Notes under the pieces: generated by a model | What the model saw: the letters and a program-made list of their open reading frames with translations, nothing else | Told to the model about the DNA's origin: nothing | Databases searched by the model: none | Assembly: GCA_016748015.1 (NCBI GenBank) | Contig: JAAOMT010000608.1 | Coordinates: 1-64,000, forward strand | Direction of reading: 5' to 3' | Length of the DNA: 64,000 nt | Source: Geosiphon pyriformis | Taxonomy: Eukaryota > Glomeromycota > Glomeromycetes > Archaeosporales > Geosiphonaceae | Translations under genes and position numbers: made by a program | Shown: in pieces, positions 1 through 12,774 of the stretch | How the letters are laid out: the number at the start of each line of letters is the position of its first letter | Numbering within the stretch: position 1 is the first letter of the stretch

Positions 1-161
1 TTTATTTCAAGAACACTAGGTACTTGATAAGCAACTGCAGTTTCACCTCGAGTAACTGAGTTTATAGGGGTGGCGTTGGTTAAAAAGTTAAAAAATGTCA
101 AAAATAAAACAGATTTAATGAAAATCCTTATATTTTTAGAGGAGCCTAATAAGAGCTTCAT
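1..161 (-). CDS. Secreted protein N-terminus, probable lipase-like paralogue (partial)
   Basis: Reading leftward from an ATG at 161, an open frame of about 53 codons runs off the window edge with no stop. The N-terminus is short and basic, then hydrophobic (FIKSVLFLTFFNFLTNA), followed by TPINS, which fits a signal peptide. The layout matches the starts of the lipase-like genes at 615-2144 (ITKPIN) and 28690-30042 (NANPIS), and it lies head-to-tail with the first of these. I infer a fourth family member, but the lipase core is outside the window, so it could be another secreted protein. Confidence 0.5.
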   Translation of the reverse strand, partial: MKLLLGSSKNIRIFIKSVLFLTFFNFLTNATPINSVTRGETAVAYQVPSVLEI

Positions 162-614
162 ATTCACTATGTTAAGAAAGCGCTAGACTATTTTATGAGT
201 GATTTTTCTTTGGCAAAGAATTTTTTTAGCCAAGTGAGGTTCTCTTTATAATCGTATTACTTTGCTAATAAATACTTTTCATTCATTCATATTTTATTTA
301 TGTTTTATTTATTTGTTGCTATGTATCCTCCGTGAGGTCTTTAAAGCGATTTTCATTTCCTCTCTGGTTGGTATAATTTTGGTACTCTATGTGTATGTTT
401 TTATATCCCTGTTTGAAGTTGGAGAAGAAATACTTTATAGAAGTAACCTATCTTTCTTGAAGCTGCAATATGTGAGATGTTATTAAATTTATTTCACATG
501 AATCCTGAGAAAGTCAATTGTAATTTCGTTAACTTCTTTGTTATTAAATTTTCTATTTGAAGACTTGGGTCAAAAAATATTATATTAAGCGTTAATTTCG
601 AAATCAGATTTCTG
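162..614. other. Intergenic region
   Basis: Sequence between two minus-strand secreted-protein genes. An open frame at 262-486 (+) is short, lacks a recognisable domain and looks like chance. No RNA gene or repeat seen. Confidence 0.5.
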
Positions 615-2144
615 TCATAGCAGCAAATCAGTTGCGTCACCTAAATTTAAATCTTTTACATTTAAATTTTCAATATTAACATTATTACTCAGATTCAGAG
701 GATACAGGGAATCATTTAATGTAGCGAATTGGTTATCAGGCAACTCTAAGCTTGACTCAAGAGACTTTTCTTTTTGGTTGCAATCTTTCATATTTATACC
801 AATGTAGGGCCCAAAGTGGTCTTGGATTATAAAATTCTTTTTGATAAGACAAACCTATGAAACAGTGAGCTGCTTTAGAATTGATAAATTTTGTTTCCAA
901 AAAAACGAACTATTCATTTACCTCTTCGTTAGGACACCAATACGCAACACCATTTGCTGGATTTTGCCAAATTGCGATTCCTGCAGAAACATAAATTGAA
1001 TTTTTCCCTCTCGAAGCTAGAGTGGGAAATGGATCATTTCCGTTTAAGTAACGAATTACGTTGATGTTTGAGCTCAGTGCATCCACGAATGGACGATTTC
1101 CAACTTGTGGTGTCCCAAAAGCATATACAGAAATCTTGAGTTGGGCTGTGGCTAAACCAAAAATTTCTTTAGCTGAAGATTTTAAAAACAAACCAACTGG
1201 CTTTTAAAAAAATATATACATACATTTAAGATTTAAAGATACTGCGGCGAATTGCGCATAAGCTATTCAATTAATATTAGACAAAATTTTTATTCATATA
1301 GGAAACTGATGAGGTAGAGGTCAAAATCAAAGAGTAATAAACAAAAAAAGCTAACCTCCGCCCAAACCGAATCCAGTTAAAACTATGTTCGATACTCCAG
1401 ATAATTTTTTTAGGGATTCCACAATCCTATCCAAATTGGCAGCCGCCCATTCTTCGTATGGTTTATATAAGCTTTTAAGGACCTTAGAATTCGAGATTCC
1501 TGGAAATTCCGTCGGTTCAGACTGCATGATACGATAAGGAAGTGGAGAATAGTCCTCATCACCACTAAATCCTAGAATTAATAAACCTTTTGTTTGCCTC
1601 TCACTTACTAGATTCGATATTTATGTTTGGAATAGCAAGAATTAGATTAATAAATATTTAAAATGTACAGTACATTTAAAAGTGACTTACCAAATACCTG
1701 GGCAGATTGGATTTTGTTTGCTTTTCGCTGACAAAATGTCTCTTTGGCTAGATAAGCATAGTGCTTGTGCACAGCCAACTCTTTTGAAGAGACTTTTTCA
1801 TAATTTTGATATGATATTTGATTTGGCATCAACTCTCCTAGTGTAGAATCGTGAGGGAATTCTGAGGGTGTTACTTGGATATTCTCATTATTTAAGATTG
1901 TAAAAGGTTCATTTCTGTCACTTTGCAAATTTTGGGTTGTATCAATATTCGAAAGGGAAGAGTATAACTCGGCATCATCTGGTGTTGCAAATAAGATATC
2001 AAGTTGGTCCGGAATTGGAGCGGAAAGTCTATCATTATTTATGGAATTATTAATCGGTTTTGTAATTACTACGTGGATGAAAACAGAAAGCAGAACTGAA
2101 ACTATGATGAAACGCTGCAAAAGCTTGAATAACAAAAGTAGCAT
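615..2144 (-). CDS. Secreted class-3 lipase-like protein lacking the nucleophile serine
   Basis: Four exons: 2144-1691, 1607-1356, 1196-922, 854-615 (406 aa; intron phases 1, 1, 0). The N-terminus carries a hydrophobic signal segment ending near ITKPIN. The core is an alpha/beta-hydrolase of the fungal class-3 lipase type: strand GLLILGF, nucleophile elbow GFGLGGG (about residues 230-236), then FGTPQVGN, an acidic residue in NGNDPFP and a C-terminal DHFGPY with the expected His. The elbow should read GxSxG, but the Ser is Gly, so classical hydrolysis is not expected. Cysteines near the end (YWCPNEE, then VC, then DC) suggest disulfides. After the GPY region there is a long tail of about 55 residues, absent from the paralogue at 28690. 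Introns match the paralogues at 28690 and 44188. Family assignment is good; function unknown. Confidence 0.82.
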
Positions 2145-2820
2145 TTTATTGATAAAAAGTTATTAGGATTAGAGAAGAATTGGAAAATTTTTAAAGAACT
2201 GCGAAACCTTATATTTGTATTGCCTGTATAAGATCAACAAAAAACCTTTGCCCGACTCTTCAAAGAGCGAGAAAAAATATTTTGATATTGTGCCCAGATG
2301 CTTTTGAAATTAGAAACATATAATAGATGACTAAAAAATTGATGTTTATATTTGATAGGAATAAATAGATGTGCGTCGGATAAAAAATCGGTATTTTTAG
2401 ATTTATCCTTTTCGAACGTCTGCACAATTGAAAATGGTATTTAAAAAATTAGGAATTGAAACTCCATCACTATATCGCAAATTTTTTGCGATGAAATTTA
2501 AATCTAAAGTCTGGTACACAAGGTATGTGAGTAATTTATTATTTTTCCACATATGCCACCAGCTTCAACTTTTTGTCAAAACACGTTCACAATATATGAT
2601 AAGGTTAGAAAACTCAAAAAACTGAGATGGTAATAGCCAAAAGAATTATTATAAATGCTTATACAAAGATTCTTCCATTTCAATAAAAACTTTACTGAAT
2701 GTAGGTTTTTTGAAAATGACCAAGGCAAAATTTTACAGATAATATAATTTCGAGAGACTTTTAGTTTCACATTAATTATTTTTTGAGCTCTTGGCATTCT
2801 AATAATAAAATTCCTTATTT
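2145..2820. other. Intergenic region upstream of lipase-like gene
   Basis: Holds the upstream region of the minus-strand gene at 2144; a TATA-like stretch (AATATAAGG on the minus strand) lies near 2205-2216. Short open frames on both strands show no domain. Confidence 0.4.
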
Positions 2821-5690
2821 CATAAATATCAGTTAAGAATTCTCAAGAGAGTTATTAAAGAATGGTTTTTTTGGTGTTTGAATAATCACAGATTTCTAAC
2901 ATGGAAATCAGTCTACATTTAAAATGTAATTATATATTTTTAGATACTTTAATAATTTAAATTATTATTAAAATAGCAATTTTATTAATATTTTCATTAA
3001 ATTTATCAATTAATTGTAATTACTATTTTATTTAATTAATATTAATATTAATATTAATAAATACACAGCATTAATAAATAAAATTTATAGAAATTAAATT
3101 CTTAATTGATAATATAAAACATTTACTTTAAATTTGTAACTTTAAAAAACTGTATAAATTAATATATATTTTAAATTAATATTTATTATATAATATTATT
3201 TTTAAAACCAATATCTGTAATAGATAGCAAAAATAATAAATAAAAAAATATAAAATTAACCAAAAAAATCTTAGCAAAGAAACAAAATTGAATGTGTAGG
3301 TAATTTAATTGATATAATCATTTTTAAATTTAGAGTTGTAATATTTTCAAAAAAAATCTGAAATAAACATATTTGTTATTTTCAGCAAAAAATAACTATT
3401 GCTATAATTTTATGTCTCAATTAGCACTTTTAAAATTATAAAAGCAAATTTCTTACTTCTTAAACTAATTCAAAATGAAAAAAATATATTGAATTACTTT
3501 AATCCAAAAAAAATGTTAAAAGCGTAATTAATTCTTTATTTTTAAAATGTTTAAATATCTTTTTACAGTTTTAGAAGATTTTAATAACATAATTAATAAA
3601 AATGACAAATTAACAAAAATTAAAAATTGAGTCAAAAATTTGGTTAATAATCAAATGAATAATTAAGTTAGCAATCAAATCATTGATCAAATTAACAATT
3701 AATTCTAAATATTAATAAATTTAATAAAAATATAAATAAAATTTTCAACTTGAAAATTCAACTATATATTATTCTCTTTAAAAAATCAGAGCTTTAGCAA
3801 AATATATTCTATTTGTTCTAATTTAATAACTGCAAAGTTTGAAAAACTTTACAAATTGTTTAATGAAAATTTAAAATATAATTTTTAAATCTAAAATTGT
3901 CAATATTCTTAAATTGTTTTTTTCAAAAGTTTTATCTTGTTAATAATTTTACCAGATTTTTCTTACAATTCAATTTGTTGTTTGGTAAAATTTTTTTAAT
4001 TATGTTGAAAAGTAAAAAAAAGTTATACTGTTAAATAATTGTGTATATATTTTTCTTGAATTGATAATAATATGTACTTAGTGTATTAATACTTTTTATT
4101 TATTGTTAATTGATTAAAAAAAATGTTGAAATAGTTTTCTGCAAAATATTTTGAAGTTTATTTTAAAGATTTTATCCAAAAAAATAATTGTTTATATTAA
4201 ACAAATTTTTTATTTGAAAATTTGGGCTTTTATTTACTTTTTTAAAAAATATTCGTGTTTTCAATAATAATTCAAAAATAATACTAAGTTTTCATGGCAA
4301 AATGTTTTTATATTTATTTCTATTATTTACTTGAAAAATATAAATATTATTTTAATTAACAGTTCATTAAGCAAAAAAAGCTGATAATAAACTTTATTTT
4401 ATAGATTTGTGTTTTTACTTGTTTTTGCTAATATTTTACACAATTTTTTTTAACTAAAGAATAAAAAAAAAGTTTTTTTTCTGTTAAATAATAGGCTTTT
4501 GGCAATTAAAATAGCAAGTTAATTAGATATATCTTTGATTTCTATCTATTTTGTAAAGTAATTAGTGTTTTTTAGTATTAAGACTTTTGTTTATTTATTG
4601 ATTTCAATATTTTTTATTTTTGTAATGCAATATTGAATAGTTATATTTGATTTTTTTTTGGTTTCGAAAATATTTTAAAATAAAAATAGCTTTTAATATG
4701 TGTAGTTGTTTGTATAAAATAAATTAATATGAATTAGAGTAACATATTAACAGATAGTAAGTTAGAACAAATATTATATGACGAGAAATGATTAAAAAAC
4801 AATTCAACTAAATAAGCAAATTGAATTTGTAAAAATTTAATATGTAAAATGAGTTTGCATAAATATTTTAGTTATTATTATTTTTAAAAGAAACAAAGAA
4901 ATCTCTACTATTAGTAAAAGATAATACAGTTATTATAATTGTATACCTTATGTCAACACTTTTATAATTTAATAATATATATTATTTGTATTTTCTAGTA
5001 AACATTTATTCAATATACTTTACAAAAAACTAAAAATATACAAATCAAGAAAAAAAATAGTAGAATATCAATGATTAATACATAATTGATAGAAATAAAA
5101 TTAATTAAAGTATAATAATTTATTTTAATATTTGTAAAATAAAATTTTTTTGTATTAATTAAAATGATTTAATAAAAAAAATATATATTAAAAAATTTTA
5201 ATCAAATAAATTTATTAATTTTTGATTACTTTTTCATTCAATTAGTCAAAATTTTAAAGCATAAAATTTTTTGATCAAATTAAGTTTGACAAGTAAGTTT
5301 TTGTATCTGTGATTTTTTTAGTGAAAATATATCCATTAATTTGTTTTACAACAAATTAAGTTGGTTTTTGCTTTTTACATAATCTATTTTATGCTAATTT
5401 TTTTGTTGGCTTTTGGATATAGAAAAACTGGATCTTTTCAAAATAGTTAAATGGGTTGTTTTTAACGAAAATAAAAACTCATTATTCACATTTTTTCCTC
5501 ACACGTCTTCGGAACTAAAAAATTTCATTTGCTAAAATATAGCATCCTAGTTGTATGAAAATTTAATTATTAATAAGATTTTTAGGATATTGGGAAAATT
5601 TTTCTACATATGAGAAATATCTCATAAATACTCAAAAATTACAACTTCGTTAATACATGTATCAGGTAAAAATAATTGTACAAACAAAGC
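2821..5690. other. Long AT-rich block
   Basis: Almost pure A/T with dense stops in all frames and no gene. The edges are fairly abrupt against ordinary sequence at both ends. Similar blocks lie at about 31140-33100 and 51290-54300. It could be a mutated, degenerate transposon graveyard or a structural AT isochore. No terminal repeats or coding remnant can be made out by eye. Confidence 0.75.
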
Positions 5691-5696
5691 CTGTTA

Positions 5697-6918
5697 TCAA
5701 TCGATTTTTAAAATAATCTTACCCACAGCGCGACATGTCTCGCTAGCTTCATGAGCTATTGCTCCATCTTTCAATTCAAACACTTGACTAACAAGCGTCA
5801 CGATCTCCCTTCTTTCTAAATATGGAACTAACTTGGCAAAATCTTCAAATGGTAATCCCAAAATAGACCTATAGCCTCGTAGACTGGAAGCTTTTCTCCA
5901 CAAAGATGTACCAACCACCGACAATAATTTACTGATTCCCAATTTCTGTTCACCAATTGTTTCATCCGGTCCAACAGCCGTTACAAAAACTCCTTGCTTT
6001 TTTAAGAGAGCAATTGATTTTGTGTAGTTATCCTCTCCACCAATTAGGTCTAAAACCAAATCAAATGTTTCCCGTTCAGATTTTAGAGCCTCTGAAAAGT
6101 CTTGCGTTTTGTAATCGACCAAATGATCGGCTCCAAGAATTTCGACTATCGACGCGTTTTTACCAGAGCAGATTGCTGTTACGTGGGCTTGGTTAATTTT
6201 TTTTGCGATTTGTACGGCAAACGTCCCGACACCACCTGAAGCACCGATTATTAGAACTTTAGTGTTGAGCTTTTTTGCTGATTCACCGGTTGGGAGGTTA
6301 CCACTTGTGATGAGACCATCCCATGCTGTAAGTGAACACAATCCAACACCTGATGCTTCAATATGAGTCATGGTTGACGGCTTTTTAGCAATTGTTCCTT
6401 TTAAGGCATCCACTAGAATGTATCTAAAGAAAATGGTTCAAGAAAAATTTGATTATAAAAAAACATTTGATCAATATTTGCAAGAAGGAAAAATTACTCT
6501 GCATATGATCCAGTCCCACTGAATGAATTTCCTGCTAATCCAAAAATATCATCCCCAATATTATATTTGGTAACTTTTGAGCCTATTGCTACAATAGTTC
6601 CCTTAAAAATTCAAACGTAATTTTCAGCTTGTAAATTTTATGTTTTAAATTTTCAAAAGATGGCACTTTCACAATAAAATACGGTTAACATACGGAAAAA
6701 TCAGTTCCTAAAATAGCGGGAAACTTGAGCCCCTTTACTGCTGAAAAAATTCCTCGTCGAATTTTCCAATCTATAGGATTGATACCTGCTGCAAATACTC
6801 TTACAATCATTTGCGTTGGAGAGGTAATTGTTGGTGATATTGTTTCTGCATATTGAAATACAGAGGGTGGACCATACTCTGTTGCTTGTAATGCTCGCAT
6901 AGCTGTGGGGACTTTCAT
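5697..6918 (-). CDS. MDR-family quinone oxidoreductase (RTN4IP1/zeta-crystallin-like)
   Basis: Three exons: 6918-6694, 6601-6498, 6423-5697 (351 aa). The protein is a zinc-free medium-chain dehydrogenase/reductase, predicted to reduce quinones or enones with NADPH. Seen: N-terminal GroES-like domain (ALQATEYGPPSVFQY, AAGINPIDWKIRRG, LGTDFSG, GDDIFG), then a Rossmann fold with the nucleotide motif GASGGVGTFAVQIAK and the downstream LGADHLVDY signature. No Cys/His structural zinc lobe is visible. The start at 6918 is the first ATG before the conserved MRALQATEYG; no mitochondrial presequence is evident. Length fits the family. Splice sites GTATGT/TTAAG and GTAATT/TTTAG restore the frame exactly. 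Substrate unknown. Confidence 0.88.
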
Positions 6919-9705
6919 AACGATGGATTAGATTAAATTCAGGAAAATTAAAAATTTCAAAATTAATTACAGAATGAAGGCTATTACCTTCCGATTCATT
7001 CATTTAATTGTTAGGCTCAGATGTTGAGTTAAAAATTTTCTCTGTTGTTTTGAAGACAAGATTGATAAAATTTAAAAAAATGGAAGTTTCATTGTTAATT
7101 TCAACTTAAAAGTTAAAACAGAAAGGGAAAGGTAACCTATCTAATGAATCCGGAAAAATTACAGCCCGAAGCTAGACATTGTGTTCTCAAGTTAGTACCG
7201 AAATGATGTCATCAAAATATATTATTTTCTTATTAATTTGGGACCATGTTACAATCGGAGAGGTTTTAAAGTAACTGGCTTCAATAACAAAATTAACGAG
7301 TAACTTTTCAAATGTAAAAATCATGGCTGTCGTGAAGCATAAGATGTATAAATGTAGTAATTTCGGCTTTTTGCGTGGGCCCTCAGTTTTTAATGTCAAT
7401 ATTCTAGTATTGTGACGTAATTGTACTCTCCAAATTAAATGCCGAGTTACATTCTTTTACATATCGAAATTGAACGTCATACTTTTAATTTAAAGGTCAA
7501 CTTATCAATTAATTAAATTTCTTCAAGAATAGAATTCCGGAACCGATTTCACTTCAAAAAAATTTCCTTTTTGGTTTCTATGGTGAAAGATCAAAGTAAA
7601 ATCTGAATAATATATGAGTAAAATAAGATTTCAAACTGATTGGTATAAGATTTATTTACAGCAAATTTAGAATCATGAAATGGGGATTTAGAAATTAAAG
7701 GTAGTTGGAAAAACATTAATAACCTTGGAGAAAAATCTTCAAACCTCTAAATTGAGAAAATCTTAATTTATTTTTAAGTTTGACCTACTTTAGAAAATTA
7801 CTTTTTTTTAATTGATTAATTTTAAAAATTCTTTTTGAAAACAATATTTTAGTCATTATCTCAGCATTTGGCAAAGATTCAAATATATATTTTATTTCAT
7901 TAAAAATAGGCTTTATTTCTCTTTTTTTCCTGTGTCATAAATTAATATGAAAATGCTATATACTAATTTGGAAGGAGCATAAATGTTACTTAATATTTCA
8001 ATCTTTTTCCTCAACTTGAAAGCTAGAAAATTGATTTAAAAGGTTGAAAATTTATTCTGAATGATTGATAATAAATTAGGTTACCAGGTGCGAGGTTATA
8101 GATTAAGCCAAATTTCCTGAGTCTCATAAATAAACGTAAAAATTCATTTTTGTCAGAGAAATTTGTTATCATTTTGATGGATGCTGCCAAAAATATATTC
8201 GGTTTCAGTTTCATGATTAGAATTTTTATTTTAATCTTGAAAGATATTTCTACTTTCTCCCCAAATTCAAATAAAATAACTTGATCTCCTGAATAATATT
8301 TAAAAATGAAGTATCCATTCATGTTTGAATGTAAAAAAAAAATCTAAAAAGTTCAGTCTTGCTATTCAAAATTTAGATGAAACTTGTGCATAAAGTTTTA
8401 ATATTGTCAATCTAACTTAGAAATAGAATTTTTTTTTTGAGATTGGGAATAAACTTTATGTCCCAAAGATTTAATTATGAAGAATTTTAAATTGACGACA
8501 TATGCTCTTGGATCAGACTGTGATACTTATCGTATAAGTGACAGTTTTAATATACGTAGAGGCTAGATGGTTATTCAAAAATTCACTCTTTTCTTTTTTT
8601 TTATATCTAAAACTCTTTCCTTTGATCTTTATTTTTAATTTAAATTCTTTGAAAATATTTAATCAATTACTGATCAAAGGCTAGCTGCCTCTTGAACATG
8701 TTAAAACTTCAAAATCATCATTTTATTAAGTACAAAAACCCATGACAACAAATTATAAAAAAATTTCCCTAGATAATAGGTTTTAAGTTCGAGAAAATAT
8801 TAAAAGAAAGAGTAAGGAAGAGTATGAAACTTAATCCCGAAAAATTAGTAGGGGCAGTGAAAGATTTAAAAGGTATGGGCATTTTTTAAAAAGTTGTTGT
8901 TATTTGAGAAACGGCCATCGTTATTTTTCTCCTTATGAAATAGTTAAACGTCATAGTTTTTTGGAGCTGATCCAGGTGATTTGCAAAGAAGATTAATCTG
9001 AGATTTGAATGATCTACCTGTTTTTGGCATTGAAGCAAAAATTCTCCGTGACTGACGCATGGATACAGTAACTCTAATTTTAAATTTTTTTCTTCAATCT
9101 ATAAAAGATAAAAGGCTGTTTCAAATTTTAATTTCAGAATGCAATAATTTTTAACCAAATATTTGGAATTCTAAAATAGGAAATTTCAAGTTATTTACTT
9201 TTTTACCACTACATGTTTCATAGAACAAATATCAAACTTAAATAAAAAACGAGATTCTGCAAAACAAATAAGCATTCTCAAACATTTGAAATTGGCGCGC
9301 TTTTTCTACTTAAAAATTCTTAAACCATCCTTGACATCTGAAATTGGATTCACAATGAATAAGAATAGTAAACACCTAAATAATTCTTTTCTGAATGATA
9401 TCTTTGAATAAGATGAAGATTACACATTATCGCGTCTCTTTGATTATAAAATAGACAAAACGCAGGATAACTGGGATTTTTTTATTCTCTTTTCGAAAAT
9501 ATATATCTTTACCTCAATATTTTTCTATAAATTTTAGTGAGTTTTTCTTGGAATATTTTATTCTACTTTTTCTTAAACTTTTTTTTTATTCCTGTTTGTT
9601 TAAAAATCTATCACTAGTCAGTTAATCTCCTAAAGAAAAAATATCAGTACTATTATAATTTGGATTGATAAGAGTCAATATTTAACATATTAAAAATATT
9701 CTGAT
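6919..9705. other. Intergenic region, no gene recognised
   Basis: AT-rich intergenic DNA. The longest open frame (8023-8322, minus) has no recognisable domain and biased Ile/Lys/Phe content typical of chance frames. No tRNA, repeat array or transposon ends seen. Confidence 0.5.
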
Positions 9706-12700
9706 ATGGTGAATTTCAAATATTCCACACCTTTGGTTCAGGTTGTGGTAGTGGGTAAGCTTCTGGCTCGTTTGCGATTCTTCGCCAAAGCAAAGGCTAA
9801 AGTGAAGATTGTAGTAAACTCATGAATAGGTTTCCTTCTTTACAACCACAGGGATCGTACTGCTCCTTACGTCTGGCATGTTTAACGCCTTGAATGGTAA
9901 ATTTGGGTTAAATGATTTATTCTTTAATCTTTTCAATCTATCTATTATTTCGACCTACTTTTAACTTCATTTATCACTCCATCTCAATTGAAAAAAAGGA
10001 ATGGGTGGTGGTGGTCAACTTAATAGCTCCGTAGCTTCAAACGCAAATGTCGCGCTATACACCACCTTCTCTGTAGGTGGTTTGATATCGGGTGCGATTG
10101 TAAATATCATTGGTCCACGGATAGCAATGGCCATTGGTGCCACGACTTTTTCTTTATATGCTGGCTCCTTGTTAAATTTTAATCATAACCAAAACGAAGC
10201 ATTCGTGATCATAGCAGGAGCTTTGCTTGGATTTGGTAAGTTAGATAATTGGCTAGGATCATGTGATTTTGTCAGATTCCGAATCCTCGATTCTGTGTAG
10301 GGTCGTCTGAGCTTTAGACTCTGAGTTGATTTAATCCGATCATGTAGGTGCGGCGTTAATATGGACTGGCGAAGGGGCCATTGTTACGTCGTATCCGTCA
10401 GAAAAAAACAAGGGAAAATATATAGGAATTTTTTGGGGGATTTTTAATATGGGTATGTAAAAATCAACTTTTTTGATTCTAATGATCCATTTACTATGTC
10501 AAAAACTTAATAATTTGCATCTTAACTTATTAATTCCATCTAATGCAGGTGCTGTGCTTGGCTCCATCATAGCTTTAGTACTTAATTGGAATTCAAAAGA
10601 GGGAAAGGTAAACGATGGAACTTATATCGGTTTTTTAGTGCTCATGGGATTAGGATCACTTTGCGCATTAGCATTGCTGCCACCCAGCAAGGTATTTCAT
10701 AAAGATGGCCGTCCTGTTGCGGTTGAAAGATTTCCATCATGGAGGAGCGAGATGATCGAGATTGCAAAATTGTTTTTTGACTGGCGCATGGTTTTTCTTG
10801 TTCCCATGTTTTTAGCCAGTAACTGGTTTTACGCATATCAAGTAACCATTTTTTCCTTTATGAAATCGTTTTTCTTTTCAATTTTGAAATAGTAAGAAAT
10901 TGACTAAATCTTGTAAATTTTGTGAAATCAATATGAAGTTTAATGACGTTAACGGGATTTATTTCAACATACGGACACGAGCATTCAACGATCTCTGGTA
11001 TTGGGGGGCCCAAATCCTTGGCGCCATTATCTTTGGGAAATTTCTTGATACACAAATTCTGGATCGACGTCAACGTGCCGTCTACGGTCTCTTGATTTTG
11101 GCATTAACCTTTATGGGCACCTGGGCTGGTGGCTTAATCTTTCAGTTAAAATATACACGACACGATTCTGAGGACCTTTCATGGCATGCGATGGACTTAA
11201 AAGAGAAAGGTTATGTCCAAAAGCTTATCCTCTACATCGCTTACGGACTAAATGACGCAATGTATCAGGTGATTATACCAAATCATTTTTGAGATTTAAT
11301 TGTTATAGTCTTATTAATGCTTTCATTTATTACTAGTGTTATGCTTATTGGATCATGGGTGCATTAACCAATGATACGGCCAAACTTTCCCGATACAACG
11401 GGTATGTTTATTTTTTTNNNNNNNNNNNNNNNNNNNNTGGACTGGCGAAGGGGCCATTGTTACGTCGTATCCGTCAGAAAAAAACAAGGGAAAATATATA
11501 GGAATTTTTTGGGGGATTTTTAATATGGGTATGTAAAAATCAACTTTTTTGATTCTAATGATCCATTTACTATGTCAAAAACTTAATAATTTGCATCTTA
11601 ACTTATTAATTCCATCTAATGCAGGTGCTGTGCTTGGCTCCATCATAGCTTTAGTACTTAATTGGAATTCAAAAGAGGGAAAGGTAAACGATGGAACTTA
11701 TATCGGTTTTTTAGTGCTCATGGGATTAGGATCACTTTGCGCATTAGCATTGCTGCCACCCAGCAAGGTATTTCATAAAGATGGCCGTCCTGTTGCGGTT
11801 GAAAGATTTCCATCATGGAGGAGCGAGATGATCGAGATTGCAAAATTGTTTTTTGACTGGCGCATGGTTTTTCTTGTTCCCATGTTTTTAGCCAGTAACT
11901 GGTTTTACGCATATCAAGTAACCATTTTTTCCTTTATGAAATCGTTTTTCTTTTCAATTTTGAAATAGTAAGAAATTGACTAAATCTTGTAAATTTTGTG
12001 AAATCAATATGAAGTTTAATGACGTTAACGGGATTTATTTCAACATACGGACACGAGCATTCAACGATCTCTGGTATTGGGGGGCCCAAATCCTTGGCGC
12101 CATTATCTTTGGGAAATTTCTTGATACACAAATTCTGGATCGACGTCAACGTGCCGTCTACGGTCTCTTGATTTTGGCATTAACCTTTATGGGCACCTGG
12201 GCTGGTGGCTTAATCTTTCAGTTAAAATATACACGACACGATTCTGAGGACCTTTCATGGCATGCGATGGACTTAAAAGAGAAAGGTTATGTCCAAAAGC
12301 TTATCCTCTACATCGCTTACGGACTAAATGACGCAATGTATCAGGTGATTATACCAAATCATTTTTGAGATTTAATTGTTATAGTCTTATTAATGCTTTC
12401 ATTTATTACTAGTGTTATGCTTATTGGATCATGGGTGCATTAACCAATGATACGGCCAAACTTTCCCGATACAACGGGTATGTTTATTTTTTTTGGGTCT
12501 TATTTGTTCCAGATTATTTATAAATCGCTTCTCATTATCATCCAGGTTTTATAAAGCAGTACAATCAGCAGGAGCAGCAATATCATGGCGCATTGATGCA
12601 ATTGGCACGCCATTCTTATCACAACTTCTCATATGCTGGGGTTTACTTGCACTATCAATTCCTGGAGCATTAGTAGTAGCAATGCGCATCAAGGACACAA

Positions 12701-12774
12701 ATTATCAAGAAAATAACGAAGATGATTTAAATCTTAAAAAGGGGGATCTTTCCGAAAAACTCCCTCAGGCCTGA
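9706..12774 (+). CDS. UNC93-like MFS membrane protein (interrupted by assembly gap and duplicated segment)
   Basis: Exons 9706-9754, 9852-9896, 9999-10235, 10348-10452, 10549-10841, 10939-11268, 11337-11401 and 12546-12774 give a continuous 450-aa reading frame if the segment after the N gap is treated as a second copy of 10362-11417. The protein is a multi-spanning transporter-like protein of the fungal UNC93/DUF895 family: start YSTPLVQVVVVG, SGMFNALNGMGGGG, GEGAIVTSYPSE, YQFNDVNG, FNIRTRAFNDLWYWGAQ, YWIMGALTNDTAKLSRYNGFYKAVQSAGAAISW, then an acidic cytosolic tail. Members are related to MFS permeases; the substrate is unknown. Taken literally, exons 4-7 occur twice, which would break the fold. 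The collapsed model has perfect phase, supporting a single real copy. Confidence 0.85.
10362..11417 (+). repeat. Direct repeat, copy 1 (part of UNC93-like gene)
   Basis: About 1056 bp that reappear, apparently base for base, at 11438-12493 (offset 1076). It covers most of exon 4 through exon 7 with their introns and ends directly at the 20-N gap. Identity extends through introns, which fits a recent duplication or, more likely, an unmerged overlap between two contigs. Confidence 0.9.
11418..11437. other. 20-N assembly gap
   Basis: Exactly twenty N bases, a fixed-size scaffold spacer rather than a measured gap, placed between the two copies of the repeat. Confidence 0.99.
11438..12493 (+). 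repeat. Direct repeat, copy 2 (part of UNC93-like gene)
   Basis: Second copy of 10362-11417, starting at the first base after the gap within exon 4 and running into the last intron. The unique last exon (12546-12774) follows it, so this copy joins properly to the gene's 3' end while copy 1 joins to its 5' end. Confidence 0.9.

Noticed and set aside
262-486. 74-codon plus-strand frame rich in Phe/Leu/Ile
   Set aside because: No domain, AT-biased residues, lies between two minus-strand genes; probably chance.
8023-8322. 99-codon minus-strand frame
   Set aside because: Lys/Ile/Phe-biased, no motif, no flanking exons or signal peptide; expected by chance in AT-rich DNA.
11549-12368. A second tandem UNC93-like gene
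   Set aside because: The segment is identical to the first copy including introns, begins mid-exon at the N gap, and the collapsed model restores one complete gene.
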